From: a bacterium
GTDB lineage: Bacteria > UBP18 > UBA7526
Assembly (NCBI GenBank): GCA_030615855.1
Contig: JAUWYL010000012.1
Coordinates: 1 to 36,827, forward strand
DNA length: 36,827 bases
Reading direction: 5' to 3'
Below, piece by piece: positions 30,026-36,827 of this stretch. The translations under genes and the position numbers were made by a program. Each line of letters begins with the position of its first letter. Positions within the stretch are counted from its first letter, which is position 1. A model generated the notes under the pieces. The model ran no database searches, had not been told where the DNA came from, and saw nothing but the letters and a program-made list of their open reading frames with translations.

Positions 30026-31246
30026 TCAAAATCTTCTCAAGATTAAAGAGGCATTGCTTCCTCCATCAGCAAATCCATTTATCAGGACCGCCCCTATCTT
30101 TTTCGCCCTTACCTCATTGGGAACATAGTCTAGGTCGCAGGAAGGATCCTTTTCTCCATAATTTATAGTGGGAGGAATGAAACCATTCTCTATTGCCAGA
30201 CAGGTGCTTATTGCCTTCAGGCCGCCAGAGGCATTGAAGTAGCCGATGAATGAAGAAAGGGAACTGACCGGAATACCTTTACCAAATACTTTCTTAATTG
30301 CCTCTGTCTCAGACCTATCTAGAATAGGGGTGGAATTCGCTGCAGCAGAGATATAACTAATCTTCTCCTTAGAAATTGAAGCATCCTCTAATGCCAACTC
30401 CATGGCCCTCGCCATTTCTTCGGGATCGCTATCATAATCACTTATTCCAGGATTGGAGGAACTCATCCCATAACCTATAACTTCAGCATATATCTTGGCT
30501 CCCCTTTTTTGGGCGTGTTCCAGGGTCTCCAAGACTAAAATCCCTCCCCCCTCCCCTAAAACCATGCCATTTCTTCTCTTATCAAATGGCCGTGAACCCT
30601 CAGGATAATCTTTATTCTTTAAGGGAGATAGTATCCCTAAATGGGAATAGGTATGGAAGAGTATCCAGGAGAGCTCATCTACCCCACCAGTCAGGATGAC
30701 CTTTGCCTTACCATGCCTCAAGAGACTGTAGGCATAACCTATGGCTCCTTCACCCGTTGTTCCCTTCTGAGTAATGGTGGAGTTGGGGCCGGTAATTCCC
30801 AGTTCTATCGAGATGTGGCCAGCAGGAGCATTGGGAACGGTATTGGGAAAGAGCATGGGATTTACTCCACTTGGGCCATGCTCAATGAGTCCTCTATGAA
30901 AAGCCTCTGTGGTCTCCAGGCCGGTAAATCCGCTTCCCAATATGACTCCACACTCAGGTGAATTTTCGGGAGTAATTTCTAAGTTAGCATCCTTCAGGGC
31001 TAAGACAGCAGCGGCAACCGCAATCTGAGAGTCCCGATCCATCCTTCTGATCTTCATAGGATTGATATAATCCTTAGGGTTGAAGTCAGTGACCTCTCCT
31101 CCCAGACGAGACTTATATTTTGAGGTATCGAACCGAATAATCTCTTTTATTCCCGATTTTCCCTCTTTAAGGTTCTTTAGAAAGGTCTCCTTTCCAATCC
31201 CAATGGGTGAGATTACCCCTAATCCAGTAACGACTACTCTATTCAT
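30026..31246 (-). CDS. Catalytically dead ketosynthase, chain-length-factor-like
   Basis: 406 residues aligning end to end with the neighbouring FabF-type enzyme (TGLGVISPIG, RPFDKRRNGMVLGEGGGILVLE, NGFADGGSNASLIL). All catalytic positions are changed. TACSSS becomes QKGTTG (Cys to Gly162), NAHGT becomes SAAAN (His to Ala, about 302), and VGH becomes IGY (second His to Tyr336, with the Lys before it also lost). Fold residues, such as the C-terminal GG-x-N loop, are kept, so it is a maintained partner rather than a pseudogene. In type II polyketide and aryl-polyene systems a dead KS (KS-beta/CLF) dimerises with the active KS and sets chain length. The ATG overlaps the stop of the active KS as ATGA. 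Confidence 0.85.
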   Translation of the reverse strand: MNRVVVTGLGVISPIGIGKETFLKNLKEGKSGIKEIIRFDTSKYKSRLGGEVTDFNPKDYINPMKIRRMDRDSQIAVAAAVLALKDANLEITPENSPECGVILGSGFTGLETTEAFHRGLIEHGPSGVNPMLFPNTVPNAPAGHISIELGITGPNSTITQKGTTGEGAIGYAYSLLRHGKAKVILTGGVDELSWILFHTYSHLGILSPLKNKDYPEGSRPFDKRRNGMVLGEGGGILVLETLEHAQKRGAKIYAEVIGYGMSSSNPGISDYDSDPEEMARAMELALEDASISKEKISYISAAANSTPILDRSETEAIKKVFGKGIPVSSLSSFIGYFNASGGLKAISTCLAIENGFIPPTINYGEKDPSCDLDYVPNEVRAKKIGAVLINGFADGGSNASLILRRF

Positions 31247-32463
31247 TCCTTATATTTCCCGAAGGCAAGAACCGTATTATTTCCACCAAAGGCAAAGGAG
31301 TTTGAGAGGGCAATATTTATTTCTTGCTTCCTTGCTTTGCCCGGAACATAGTTTAAGTCACATTGAGGGTCTTCAGTTTCATAATTTGCCGTGGGTGGTA
31401 CCATGCTATTTCTGATCGCTAAAGCAGTTGCTACCGCCTCTATTCCTCCCGCAGCTCCCAGACAGTGACCCACCATGGACTTGGTAGAACTCACCGGTAT
31501 CTTATATGCCCTTTCTCCAAAGACCTCCTTTATGGCTAAGGTCTCTGTCTCATCGTTGAAGGGGGTGGCGGTGCCATGGGCATTGATATAATCGACATCC
31601 TCTGGTTCTATTTTGGCATCCCTTAAGGCCTCTCTTATCGCCTGAATAGCTCCTCTTGCCTTTGGATGGGGAGCGGTCATATGATAGGCATCCCCACTTA
31701 GGCCATAGTTTAAAAACTCACAGTAGATTTTAGCGTCTCTATTTTTGGCATGCTCTAATTCCTCCAGGATAAGGATGCCCGCTGATTCCCCTAAAGAAAG
31801 GCCGGTTCTATTCTTATCAAATGGTCGGCACCTATCCTTATCCACCACCCTCATGGAGTTAAATCCAGAGTAGGTTAACTGACACAGGGCATCGCTTCCT
31901 CCAGTAATCATAACAAGTGCTTTTCCATCCTTAATTAGATCAGCAGCATACCCAATGGATGTTGCAGAAGAAGAACAGGCAGTTACAATTGTGGAACGAG
32001 GCCCTTTCAAAGAAAACTCTTTAGCAATATAATCCGTAGTAACGCAGGGGGGATGGGAGATAAGCAAGGAAGGCTTAGCTTTCTTTAAGTCTTTAGTGAG
32101 AAGGGCTCTATGGTATTCCTCAGCCTCAAACATCCCTCCTGCCCCGGCTCCCAAAAGGACACCGATTCTTTCTCTATTCTCTATCTCCAAATCGAGCCCT
32201 GAATCCCTTATCGCCTCTTGGGCCGCGATCACTCCCATTCTATCCGTCCGGGACATCCTTTTCAACTTCTTGGAAGGAATGTATTTCTCTGGATGGAAAT
32301 CCTTCACCTGAGCCCCGGTCTGGGTCCTATGCTCTTTAGTATCAAAGAGGTCTATTTTGCCAATCCCACACTTCCCCTGAATGAGATTATTCCAGTACTC
32401 CTCCTTATTCTTACCAATGGCACATACTGCCCCCAGACCAGTTATTACTACTCGTTTCGCCAT
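31243..32463 (-). CDS. fabF: Beta-ketoacyl-ACP synthase (FabF/KS-alpha type)
   Basis: 406 residues, thiolase-fold condensing enzyme. The complete Cys-His-His triad is visible: C163 in VTACSSSATS, H296 in NAHGTATP and H333 in MVGHCLGAAGG with K328. Also present are GAGAGGMFEAEE and CRPFDKNRTGLSLGESAGILILEELEHA. It performs decarboxylative Claisen condensation of malonyl-ACP with acyl-ACP. It sits between fabZ (1-nt gap) and the dead ketosynthase (4-nt overlap), so a KS heterodimer is expected. It could still be the housekeeping KASII; the partner gene argues for a KS-CLF role. Confidence 0.92.
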   Translation of the reverse strand: MAKRVVITGLGAVCAIGKNKEEYWNNLIQGKCGIGKIDLFDTKEHRTQTGAQVKDFHPEKYIPSKKLKRMSRTDRMGVIAAQEAIRDSGLDLEIENRERIGVLLGAGAGGMFEAEEYHRALLTKDLKKAKPSLLISHPPCVTTDYIAKEFSLKGPRSTIVTACSSSATSIGYAADLIKDGKALVMITGGSDALCQLTYSGFNSMRVVDKDRCRPFDKNRTGLSLGESAGILILEELEHAKNRDAKIYCEFLNYGLSGDAYHMTAPHPKARGAIQAIREALRDAKIEPEDVDYINAHGTATPFNDETETLAIKEVFGERAYKIPVSSTKSMVGHCLGAAGGIEAVATALAIRNSMVPPTANYETEDPQCDLNYVPGKARKQEINIALSNSFAFGGNNTVLAFGKYKE

Positions 32464-32464
32464 C

Positions 32465-32911
32465 TCACTTCCCTTTTGTGAAGACCAGTTCTCCTTGAGC
32501 GCAGATCTCTTTATCTACCCTTGCTTCTCCTCTGACCTTGAAGAGATTGGCTAATCTCTGGACAACCTCTACATTAATCTCCAATCGGTCTCCAGGCCTG
32601 ACCGGTCTCTTGAACTTGATCTCTTTTATTCCTGCTAAATATCCCATTCTCTCTTCTGGCTTTACTTCCTTTCTAATCGTCTTGCTTCCCACCACAATGG
32701 CTGCCACCTGAGCCATAGCCTCTATAATGAGAACCCCGGGCATGATGGGCTCTTCCGGAAAATGGCCTGAGAAAAACTCCTCATTGATGGTAACATTCTT
32801 TATTCCCGTTCCCTTCTTGCCCGGCTCAAGGTTAATGACCTTGTCCACTAATAGAAAAGGATAGCGATGAACGAGAATTTTTTGGATCTCGCCAATATCT
32901 AAAATTTTCAT
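32465..32911 (-). CDS. fabZ: 3-hydroxyacyl-ACP dehydratase (FabZ)
   Basis: 148 residues, hot-dog fold. Catalytic His lies in HRYPFLLVDKV and Glu in MPGVLIIEAMAQVAA, with the GHFPEEPIMPG loop between. It dehydrates 3-hydroxyacyl-ACP to trans-2-enoyl-ACP. ATG 32911 overlaps the ACP stop (ATGA). With the ketoreductase encoded two genes upstream it would give enoyl products; no enoyl reductase gene is found in this cluster. Confidence 0.95.
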   Translation of the reverse strand: MKILDIGEIQKILVHRYPFLLVDKVINLEPGKKGTGIKNVTINEEFFSGHFPEEPIMPGVLIIEAMAQVAAIVVGSKTIRKEVKPEERMGYLAGIKEIKFKRPVRPGDRLEINVEVVQRLANLFKVRGEARVDKEICAQGELVFTKGK

Positions 32912-33171
32912 TCACTTTCTCCTTTTTTCTTTTTAACGTATTCTGCTAAAGTATTAACTGAGGTAAAAATCTCTTTTCCCACCTCTTCGTCCTTTACTTT
33001 GATCCCGAACTCCTGCTCCAGACCAACCACCAGTTCCAAAGCATCTATAGAATCGAGCCCCAGGCCGGTTCCAAATAAGGGAGCGGCGCTATCGATCTCC
33101 TCGGGTTTTATCTCTAACTTCAATCTCTTAACAATGAGTTCCTTAATCTTGTCTTCTAATTCTTCAGCCAA
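32908..33171 (-). CDS. acpP: Acyl carrier protein
   Basis: 87 residues, acidic, four-helix ACP. The phosphopantetheine site is Ser41 in LGLDSIDALELV. The DSIDAL form, with Ile after the Ser instead of the Leu of housekeeping DSL ACPs, is frequent in carrier proteins of special type II systems but not exclusive to them. The C-terminus is charged (KKKKGESE). The gap upstream to fabG (33172-33356) is a repeat region. The start is ATG 33171 with GGGAGAAAT upstream. Confidence 0.93.
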   Translation of the reverse strand: MAEELEDKIKELIVKRLKLEIKPEEIDSAAPLFGTGLGLDSIDALELVVGLEQEFGIKVKDEEVGKEIFTSVNTLAEYVKKKKGESE

Positions 33172-33187
33172 TTTCTCCCTCCTTCAT

Positions 33188-33360
33188 CCACAGATACTCA
33201 CAGATTATCTACAGATTGGCACCTACCTACGCCAAGGCTTTTCGGCAGGCAGGCAGATCACAGATAGCATCTGCGGTCATCTGCGTCTTGATCTGCGGAC
33301 ATTGCTTGATATTCATGCTCTCTCGGATGCCAGCGAAGCGCATCCGGCATCTGCGTCTAC
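33188..33360. repeat. CACAGAT/ATCTGCG repeat with palindromes between fabG and acpP
   Basis: ACAGAT words recur every 10-11 nt (33189-33218), then ATCTGCG words in inverse sense (33269-33298 and 33349-33356). Embedded palindromes include CGGATGC...GCATCCG (33324-33346). It reaches the fabG stop. No gene is seen. Confidence 0.7.
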
Positions 33361-34103
33361 ATGGCGAGGCCACCATCTATTCTTATTACCTGACCGGTGA
33401 TATAGTCTGCCTCCTCACTAACCAAAAAGATTACTACCTTTGCTACTTCCTCTGGAGTGCCCACTCTCTTTAATGGCGTTATCTTCAAAATCCGGTCCAG
33501 CATCTCTTTAGGCATCTTCTTAACCATCTCGGTATCAATGAGTCCTGGAGCAAGGGCATTAACCCTTATGCCAAAAGGAGCCAGTTCTCTGGCTAAAGAT
33601 TTGGTGAAACTGATCATCCCTCCTTTAGCAGCGGAGTAGTTCGTTTGACCCGCAGTGCCAGAAATGGCAGAGACAGATGAGATATTGACAATGTTTCCGC
33701 TCCTCTGACCAATCATAACTCTCGAAACCGCCTTAGAGCAGTTGAATGTTCCTTTGAGATTGACATCTATTACCTTATCCCACTCTTCCTCATTCATAAT
33801 CATCAAATATTTATCAATGTTAAGCCCCGCATTATTAATCAGGATATCAATCCTTCCAAATCGCTTGTTAATTTCCTCCACCATCCTATTCACTTCTTCC
33901 AATTTAGAGACATCTGCCTTATGACTAATCGCTTCCCCGCCCTTTTCCTTTATTCTTTTTACCACTTCTTCTGCGGCATCCTGGCTATGGAGATAATTGA
34001 CACAGACCTTTGCCCCTTCCCTTGCCAGAGCAAGAGAGATTGCTCTTCCAATCCCCCTTCCTCCACCAGTCACCAGGGCAACCTTTTCCTTAAGAAGTCC
34101 CAT
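33357..34103 (-). CDS. fabG: 3-oxoacyl-ACP reductase (FabG)
   Basis: 248 residues, classical short-chain dehydrogenase. The Rossmann motif TGGGRGIG, NNAGL, catalytic Ser in NIVNISSVSA and Y-x3-K in NYSAAKGG are all present, with a C-terminal IRIDGGLAM as in FabG. It reduces 3-oxoacyl-ACP with NADPH. It is the first gene after the promoter at 34159-34188 and heads fabG-acpP-fabZ-fabF-KS-beta. The TAG stop lies at the edge of the CATCTGCG repeat. Confidence 0.95.
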   Translation of the reverse strand: MGLLKEKVALVTGGGRGIGRAISLALAREGAKVCVNYLHSQDAAEEVVKRIKEKGGEAISHKADVSKLEEVNRMVEEINKRFGRIDILINNAGLNIDKYLMIMNEEEWDKVIDVNLKGTFNCSKAVSRVMIGQRSGNIVNISSVSAISGTAGQTNYSAAKGGMISFTKSLARELAPFGIRVNALAPGLIDTEMVKKMPKEMLDRILKITPLKRVGTPEEVAKVVIFLVSEEADYITGQVIRIDGGLAM

Positions 34104-34158
34104 ATCTCATTACCACAAAATAAAATTTAGACCAAGCACTTCGCCTGTCTAACTTAAA

Positions 34159-34188
34159 ATTATAACACAGGTCTGAGACAAAAATCAA
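34159..34188 (-). promoter_or_regulatory. Promoter of the fabG operon
   Basis: On the minus strand TTGATT (34188-34183) and a perfect TATAAT (34164-34159) are separated by 18 nt, and the leader is about 50 nt. It shows that the reductase/ACP/KS genes are transcribed separately from fabD. Confidence 0.65.
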
Positions 34189-34293
34189 TTATTTATTAGA
34201 CCAAACAATATTTAGCCATCTTCCAATCTTCGAAGATGCGAAGATACTACTGATTGGTATTATGAGGGCGCCCATTCGCTTGCCCCCTCTACT

Positions 34294-34344
34294 AAGAAAG
34301 CCCGAATAACAAGGTTCTCCCCGATTTATCGGGGAGGCTTTCTT
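34294..34344 (-). terminator. Terminator after the fabD-like gene with a palindrome in its loop
   Basis: On the minus strand AAGAAAGCC (34344-34336) pairs with GGCTTTCTT (34302-34294). The loop contains the separate hairpin CTCCCCGAT-TT-ATCGGGGAG (34317-34336 region), whose CCCCGAT...ATCGGGG word also occurs at 4501-4516. Confidence 0.65.
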
Positions 34345-34345
34345 A

Positions 34346-35263
34346 TTATAACGTGCTTAATGTACGGATTGTCTTTTCTAATGATGACAAATTATCTACA
34401 TTCAGGATCTTGACTTCGCGAGTTATCCACTGGACGAGTTGGGAGAGGACCTGGCCCGGACCAACCTCGATGAAGGTATCCACTCCTTCAGAAAGCATTC
34501 GGCGTATGCTTTCTTCCCAGAGAACGGGCTTCGTTATCTGCTTTACTAATATTTCTCTTACCCTTTCTTTATTTCTTAGGTAGTCTGCATCGAAGTGGGT
34601 AATTAGAGGAGTCTTGGGTTTCTTTATTTCAATGGACTCTAAATAAGAGGCCAACTTTTTGGAAGCCTTCTCCATCAGTTTGGTATGTAGGGGACTGGAA
34701 ACGTTTAAGGGGACGGTTTCTAAGGCATCTTTCTTGGCCAAATCTATCGCTTTATCTAAGGCACTTTTCTCTCCAGATATGACGAACTGTTTGGGAGAGT
34801 TATGATTGGCAATTGCTGTTCCAGATAATCGACAAATCTCTTCTATTTCTCTCTTATTTAATCCGATGATGGCTACCATTCCTCCAGGAACTTCCTGGAT
34901 CAATTCTCCTGCTTTCTTTGTTAATTTAAGCCCAGCCTCAAAACTCAAGGCTCTACTAGCCACTAAAGCAGTATATATCCCCAGGCTATGCTCTCCAATA
35001 ACATCAGAAGCGATTCCTCTCCCTTTCAATATCTGGTAAGTAGCGATACTTACTGTAAAGACCCCTAATTGGGCATTGAGGTCTTTATTTAACTCTTCTT
35101 CTGGCCCTTCAAAAGAGACTCTCGCTAAATCGAAGCCAAGAATCTCATCTGCTCTCTGAAATATCTCTCTTGCTTCTTTAAAATCATCATAGAACTCCTT
35201 CCCCATCCCCACATACTGAGAACCCTGACCGGGAAAGAGAAAGGCAATCTTAGATTTTGGCAT
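34346..35263 (-). CDS. fabD: FabD-like acyl transferase with altered substrate pocket
   Basis: 305 residues with the malonyl-CoA:ACP transacylase fold. FPGQGSQYVGMG oxyanion loop, nucleophile Ser93, catalytic His in SSPLHTKLM, NSPKQFVISG and EVGPGQVLSQLV are present. Two departures are visible. The nucleophile elbow is EHSLGI instead of GHSLGE. The invariant Arg that clamps the malonyl carboxylate in E. coli FabD (R117 in MRGKFMQE) is Ala118 here (KKAGELIQE). Loss of that Arg in the family usually shifts use to non-carboxylated acyl groups or to hydrolysis. The gene start ATG 35263 lies 14 nt inside the methyltransferase gene. A housekeeping FabD may be encoded elsewhere. Confidence 0.85.
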   Translation of the reverse strand: MPKSKIAFLFPGQGSQYVGMGKEFYDDFKEAREIFQRADEILGFDLARVSFEGPEEELNKDLNAQLGVFTVSIATYQILKGRGIASDVIGEHSLGIYTALVASRALSFEAGLKLTKKAGELIQEVPGGMVAIIGLNKREIEEICRLSGTAIANHNSPKQFVISGEKSALDKAIDLAKKDALETVPLNVSSPLHTKLMEKASKKLASYLESIEIKKPKTPLITHFDADYLRNKERVREILVKQITKPVLWEESIRRMLSEGVDTFIEVGPGQVLSQLVQWITREVKILNVDNLSSLEKTIRTLSTL

Positions 35264-36104
35264 AAGTGGTCTTGCTCACTCCAGGAACAAGGACCTTCCT
35301 GGCTGTTAGAAAATAGATGCCCTGGGCCCAGAGATTGAAATAATTCGTCCAGAACCTGTCCATTCTTCTCTCTGGAGAGGTTGGCTTTCCGATGACTGTC
35401 TCTATTCTCTTGAAGCCTGCCTTCAGTAAGAACTCTCTCAATATCTCTGATGAGAAGTCATAGAGGTGCATGGGCGGATGGAAGAGGTTGCGCCTCACCC
35501 CAAAGAACCTCAAGAACCTCTCTGCCGATATACTCTGGGGGACCCTGATGGCTAAGAGACCATCCTCTTTTAAGATCCTTCTCGCCTCTTTTAAGACTTT
35601 TAAAGGATGAGGAAGATGCTCCAGGACATAGAACATAGTGACAACATCGAAGTAGTTATCGCTAAAATCTGTCTTCTCTAAAGAGCCTTGCCTAACATTC
35701 AATCCCTTACTCTGGGCATACCCAACCGCTTTCTTAGAGATATCTATACCAAAGAGTTCCCATTTTTGGGGGTCCCATAACTCCAAGAATAGTCCCAATC
35801 CACATCCCATATCTAATAATTTCCCAGAAGAATATTTTCTCTCAATGTTTCTTTTTGTTTCCTCATATACTCTTCCCATCAATCTCGACCATTGAGAAAC
35901 GCTCTCCTCATCAGTGGAAAAGAAGTCATCATAGAACTCTAAGAGGTCCTCTTCTCTTGGCCGGGGATTAAGATAGATGAGGCCGCATCTCTTACATTCA
36001 ACGATCTTAAAAGAATTCTCAACGGTTACTATCCTTGTATTATCTGCCCCACATAGACCACAACTGACATATTCTAAGGTTTTGTTATAATTCCATTTAG
36101 GCAT
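35250..36104 (-). CDS. Zinc-ribbon class I SAM-dependent methyltransferase
   Basis: 284 residues from ATG 36104 (MPKWNYNKTLEYVSC). The reading frame extends upstream by 68 codons, but that DNA is repeat sequence, so the extension is rejected. The N-terminal C-x2-C...C-x2-C zinc ribbon (CGLCG...VECKRCGLIYLNPRP) is typical of methyltransferases acting in secondary metabolism and cell-surface pathways. SAM motif I is LLDMGCGLGLFLEL and the post-motif is VVTMFYVLEHLPHPLKVLKEARRILKEDG. It overlaps the fabD-like gene by 14 nt, so the two are likely made together; the acceptor could be a fatty or polyketide product. Confidence 0.88.
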   Translation of the reverse strand: MPKWNYNKTLEYVSCGLCGADNTRIVTVENSFKIVECKRCGLIYLNPRPREEDLLEFYDDFFSTDEESVSQWSRLMGRVYEETKRNIERKYSSGKLLDMGCGLGLFLELWDPQKWELFGIDISKKAVGYAQSKGLNVRQGSLEKTDFSDNYFDVVTMFYVLEHLPHPLKVLKEARRILKEDGLLAIRVPQSISAERFLRFFGVRRNLFHPPMHLYDFSSEILREFLLKAGFKRIETVIGKPTSPERRMDRFWTNYFNLWAQGIYFLTARKVLVPGVSKTTYAKI

Positions 36105-36112
36105 GGCACCCC

Positions 36113-36360
36113 AGTTAGGTGAGTTAGGTAAGTTAACTTTTGTATTTTCCCGTCTTTCGGTATACGTTGAAGGGTTGCGCCCGCCTTCCATAGTAATACT
36201 ATTACGGCGGACAGGCTGCTCGTTACGTTTTACGTTAATCAGTTGCGTTTTGTTACGAATGACGATAGACGACGGCCGAAACGAGCTTCGCAACCGCAAT
36301 CCGACCACCTACGGTGGATGGATTGACGATGGACGGCGAATTTACAAAAGTCTAGTTCCG
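36113..36360. repeat. Dense repeat block: GTTAGG units, 38-nt palindrome copy 2, CGTTACG words
   Basis: GTTAGGTGA and GTTAGGTAA (36115-36132) are the same units as at 3431-3475. The 38-nt palindrome copy 2 is at 36179-36216, and GTTACGT, TTTACGT and ATGACGA-type 7-nt words cover about 36222-36260. Further short inverted words (CTACGGTGGATGGATTGACGATGG region; AAAGT...ACTTT at 36347-36366) follow. There is no coding signal beyond a repeat-coded open frame. Confidence 0.7.
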
Positions 36361-36364
36361 AACT

Positions 36365-36827
36365 TTATTTTACTGGCTTGAATATCTGTATTCTATGATT
36401 GTAGGTATCGCTTACATAGATGTTTCCTGTTCTATCTACGGCTACTCCATAGGGCTTGTTGAATTCACCGGATAGAGAGCCTGGCTTTCCGAACTCGGTT
36501 AAGAACTTTCCTTTAGAATCGAAGACCTGGATGCGATAGTTCCCGGTATCTGCAACATAGACCTGGCCTTTATAACCTAAGGCAATACCACTAGGAGCAT
36601 AAAATTCTCCCGGACCTTTCCCCTTTCTTCCCCAGGCAAAGAGAAACTTCCCTTTAGGGTCAAACTTCTGGATTCTATTGTTATAGGAGTCAACGACATA
36701 GATATTTCCCAATCTATTAACAGCAAGATCAGAAGGAACTCTAAACTCCCCTTCCTTCTTCCCCTCTTCCCCAAAGGAGAGAAGGAACTTCCCCTGGGAA
36801 TCAAACTTCTGGATTCTATTATTCTTA
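36365..36827 (-). CDS. NHL-repeat beta-propeller protein, 5' end outside the window
   Basis: 154 residues are visible and the frame is open through the window edge. Repeats of the form NNRIQKFD(S/P)(Q/K)GKFLxxFGxxGxxxGEFxxPxxxAVxxxGNIYVVDSY follow each other about every 47 residues; three to four are seen and the protein ends HRIQIFKPVK with TAA at 36367-36365. NHL propellers are mostly extracytoplasmic binding scaffolds in bacteria. The signal peptide, the total length and the link to the methyltransferase gene downstream cannot be judged. Confidence 0.9.
   Translation of the reverse strand, partial: KNNRIQKFDSQGKFLLSFGEEGKKEGEFRVPSDLAVNRLGNIYVVDSYNNRIQKFDPKGKFLFAWGRKGKGPGEFYAPSGIALGYKGQVYVADTGNYRIQVFDSKGKFLTEFGKPGSLSGEFNKPYGVAVDRTGNIYVSDTYNHRIQIFKPVK

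Noticed and set aside
36105-36308. 68-residue N-terminal extension of the methyltransferase
   Set aside because: The DNA is made of repeat words, including the 38-nt palindrome and GTTAGG units; the zinc-ribbon domain begins right after ATG 36104.

Overview
The window looks like a chromosomal segment of an uncultivated, anaerobic, Gram-negative bacterium. The evidence is a complete Rnf complex, a SurA/PpiD-like chaperone, BamA-type and other beta-barrel proteins, CCA-encoding tRNA genes, Lys/Glu/Ile-rich proteins and heavy AGA/AGG arginine codon use. I cannot name the phylum; a candidate phylum such as Omnitrophota or Aerophobota is a guess. All genes except one (the PPIase at 463-1860) lie on the minus strand.

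Layout by coordinate. 1-1860: a partial four-helix-bundle (S23-like) gene and a divergent SurA-like PPIase. 1865-11709: one long minus-strand run, rnfC-D-G-E-A-B, flavin reductase, Memo, AmrS radical SAM, archaemetzincin and ApbE. ApbE attaches FMN to RnfD and RnfG, so the run holds the Rnf pump and its flavin-loading enzyme. 11974-13668: tsaC, a low-Mr protein phosphatase and rpiB, behind a clear promoter. 14095-18245: an unusual trio (membrane-anchored multi-OB-fold protein, TctA-like permease, YdjM-like membrane hydrolase). 18285-21819: purB, an isochorismatase-fold hydrolase and purH, joined by 4-nt overlaps. 22063-25306: EIIA, CBS, NhaD/ArsB-type transporter, patatin and cold-shock genes, directly downstream of tRNA-Phe and tRNA-Thr. 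25646-26864: tRNA-Asp behind a consensus promoter and two envelope proteins. 27016-29916: a protease-propeller-barrel fusion. 30026-36104: a fatty-acid/polyketide block (methyltransferase, acyltransferase, ketoreductase, ACP, dehydratase, ketosynthase and a ketosynthase that has lost its catalytic residues). 36365-end: a partial NHL-repeat protein.

Two things stand out. First, the fatty-acid-like block has the logic of a type II polyketide or aryl-polyene system: an intact KS translationally coupled to a catalytically dead KS (chain-length-factor-like), an ACP, KR and DH, an FabD-like acyltransferase lacking the arginine that binds the malonyl carboxylate, and a SAM methyltransferase, with no enoyl reductase in view.

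Second, the window is pervaded by short-unit repeat arrays in exact 7-nt or 8-nt phase, and by small palindromes of which several are 25-26 nt long. They fill most gaps, supply start or stop codons for several genes, and sit in frame inside coding regions: four times in purH and once, as thirteen octamers, in the barrel-fusion protein. Mini-hairpins are also nested inside the arrays and inside terminator loops. They resemble cyanobacterial STRR heptamers and REP elements in form, but the in-frame use and nesting look unusual.
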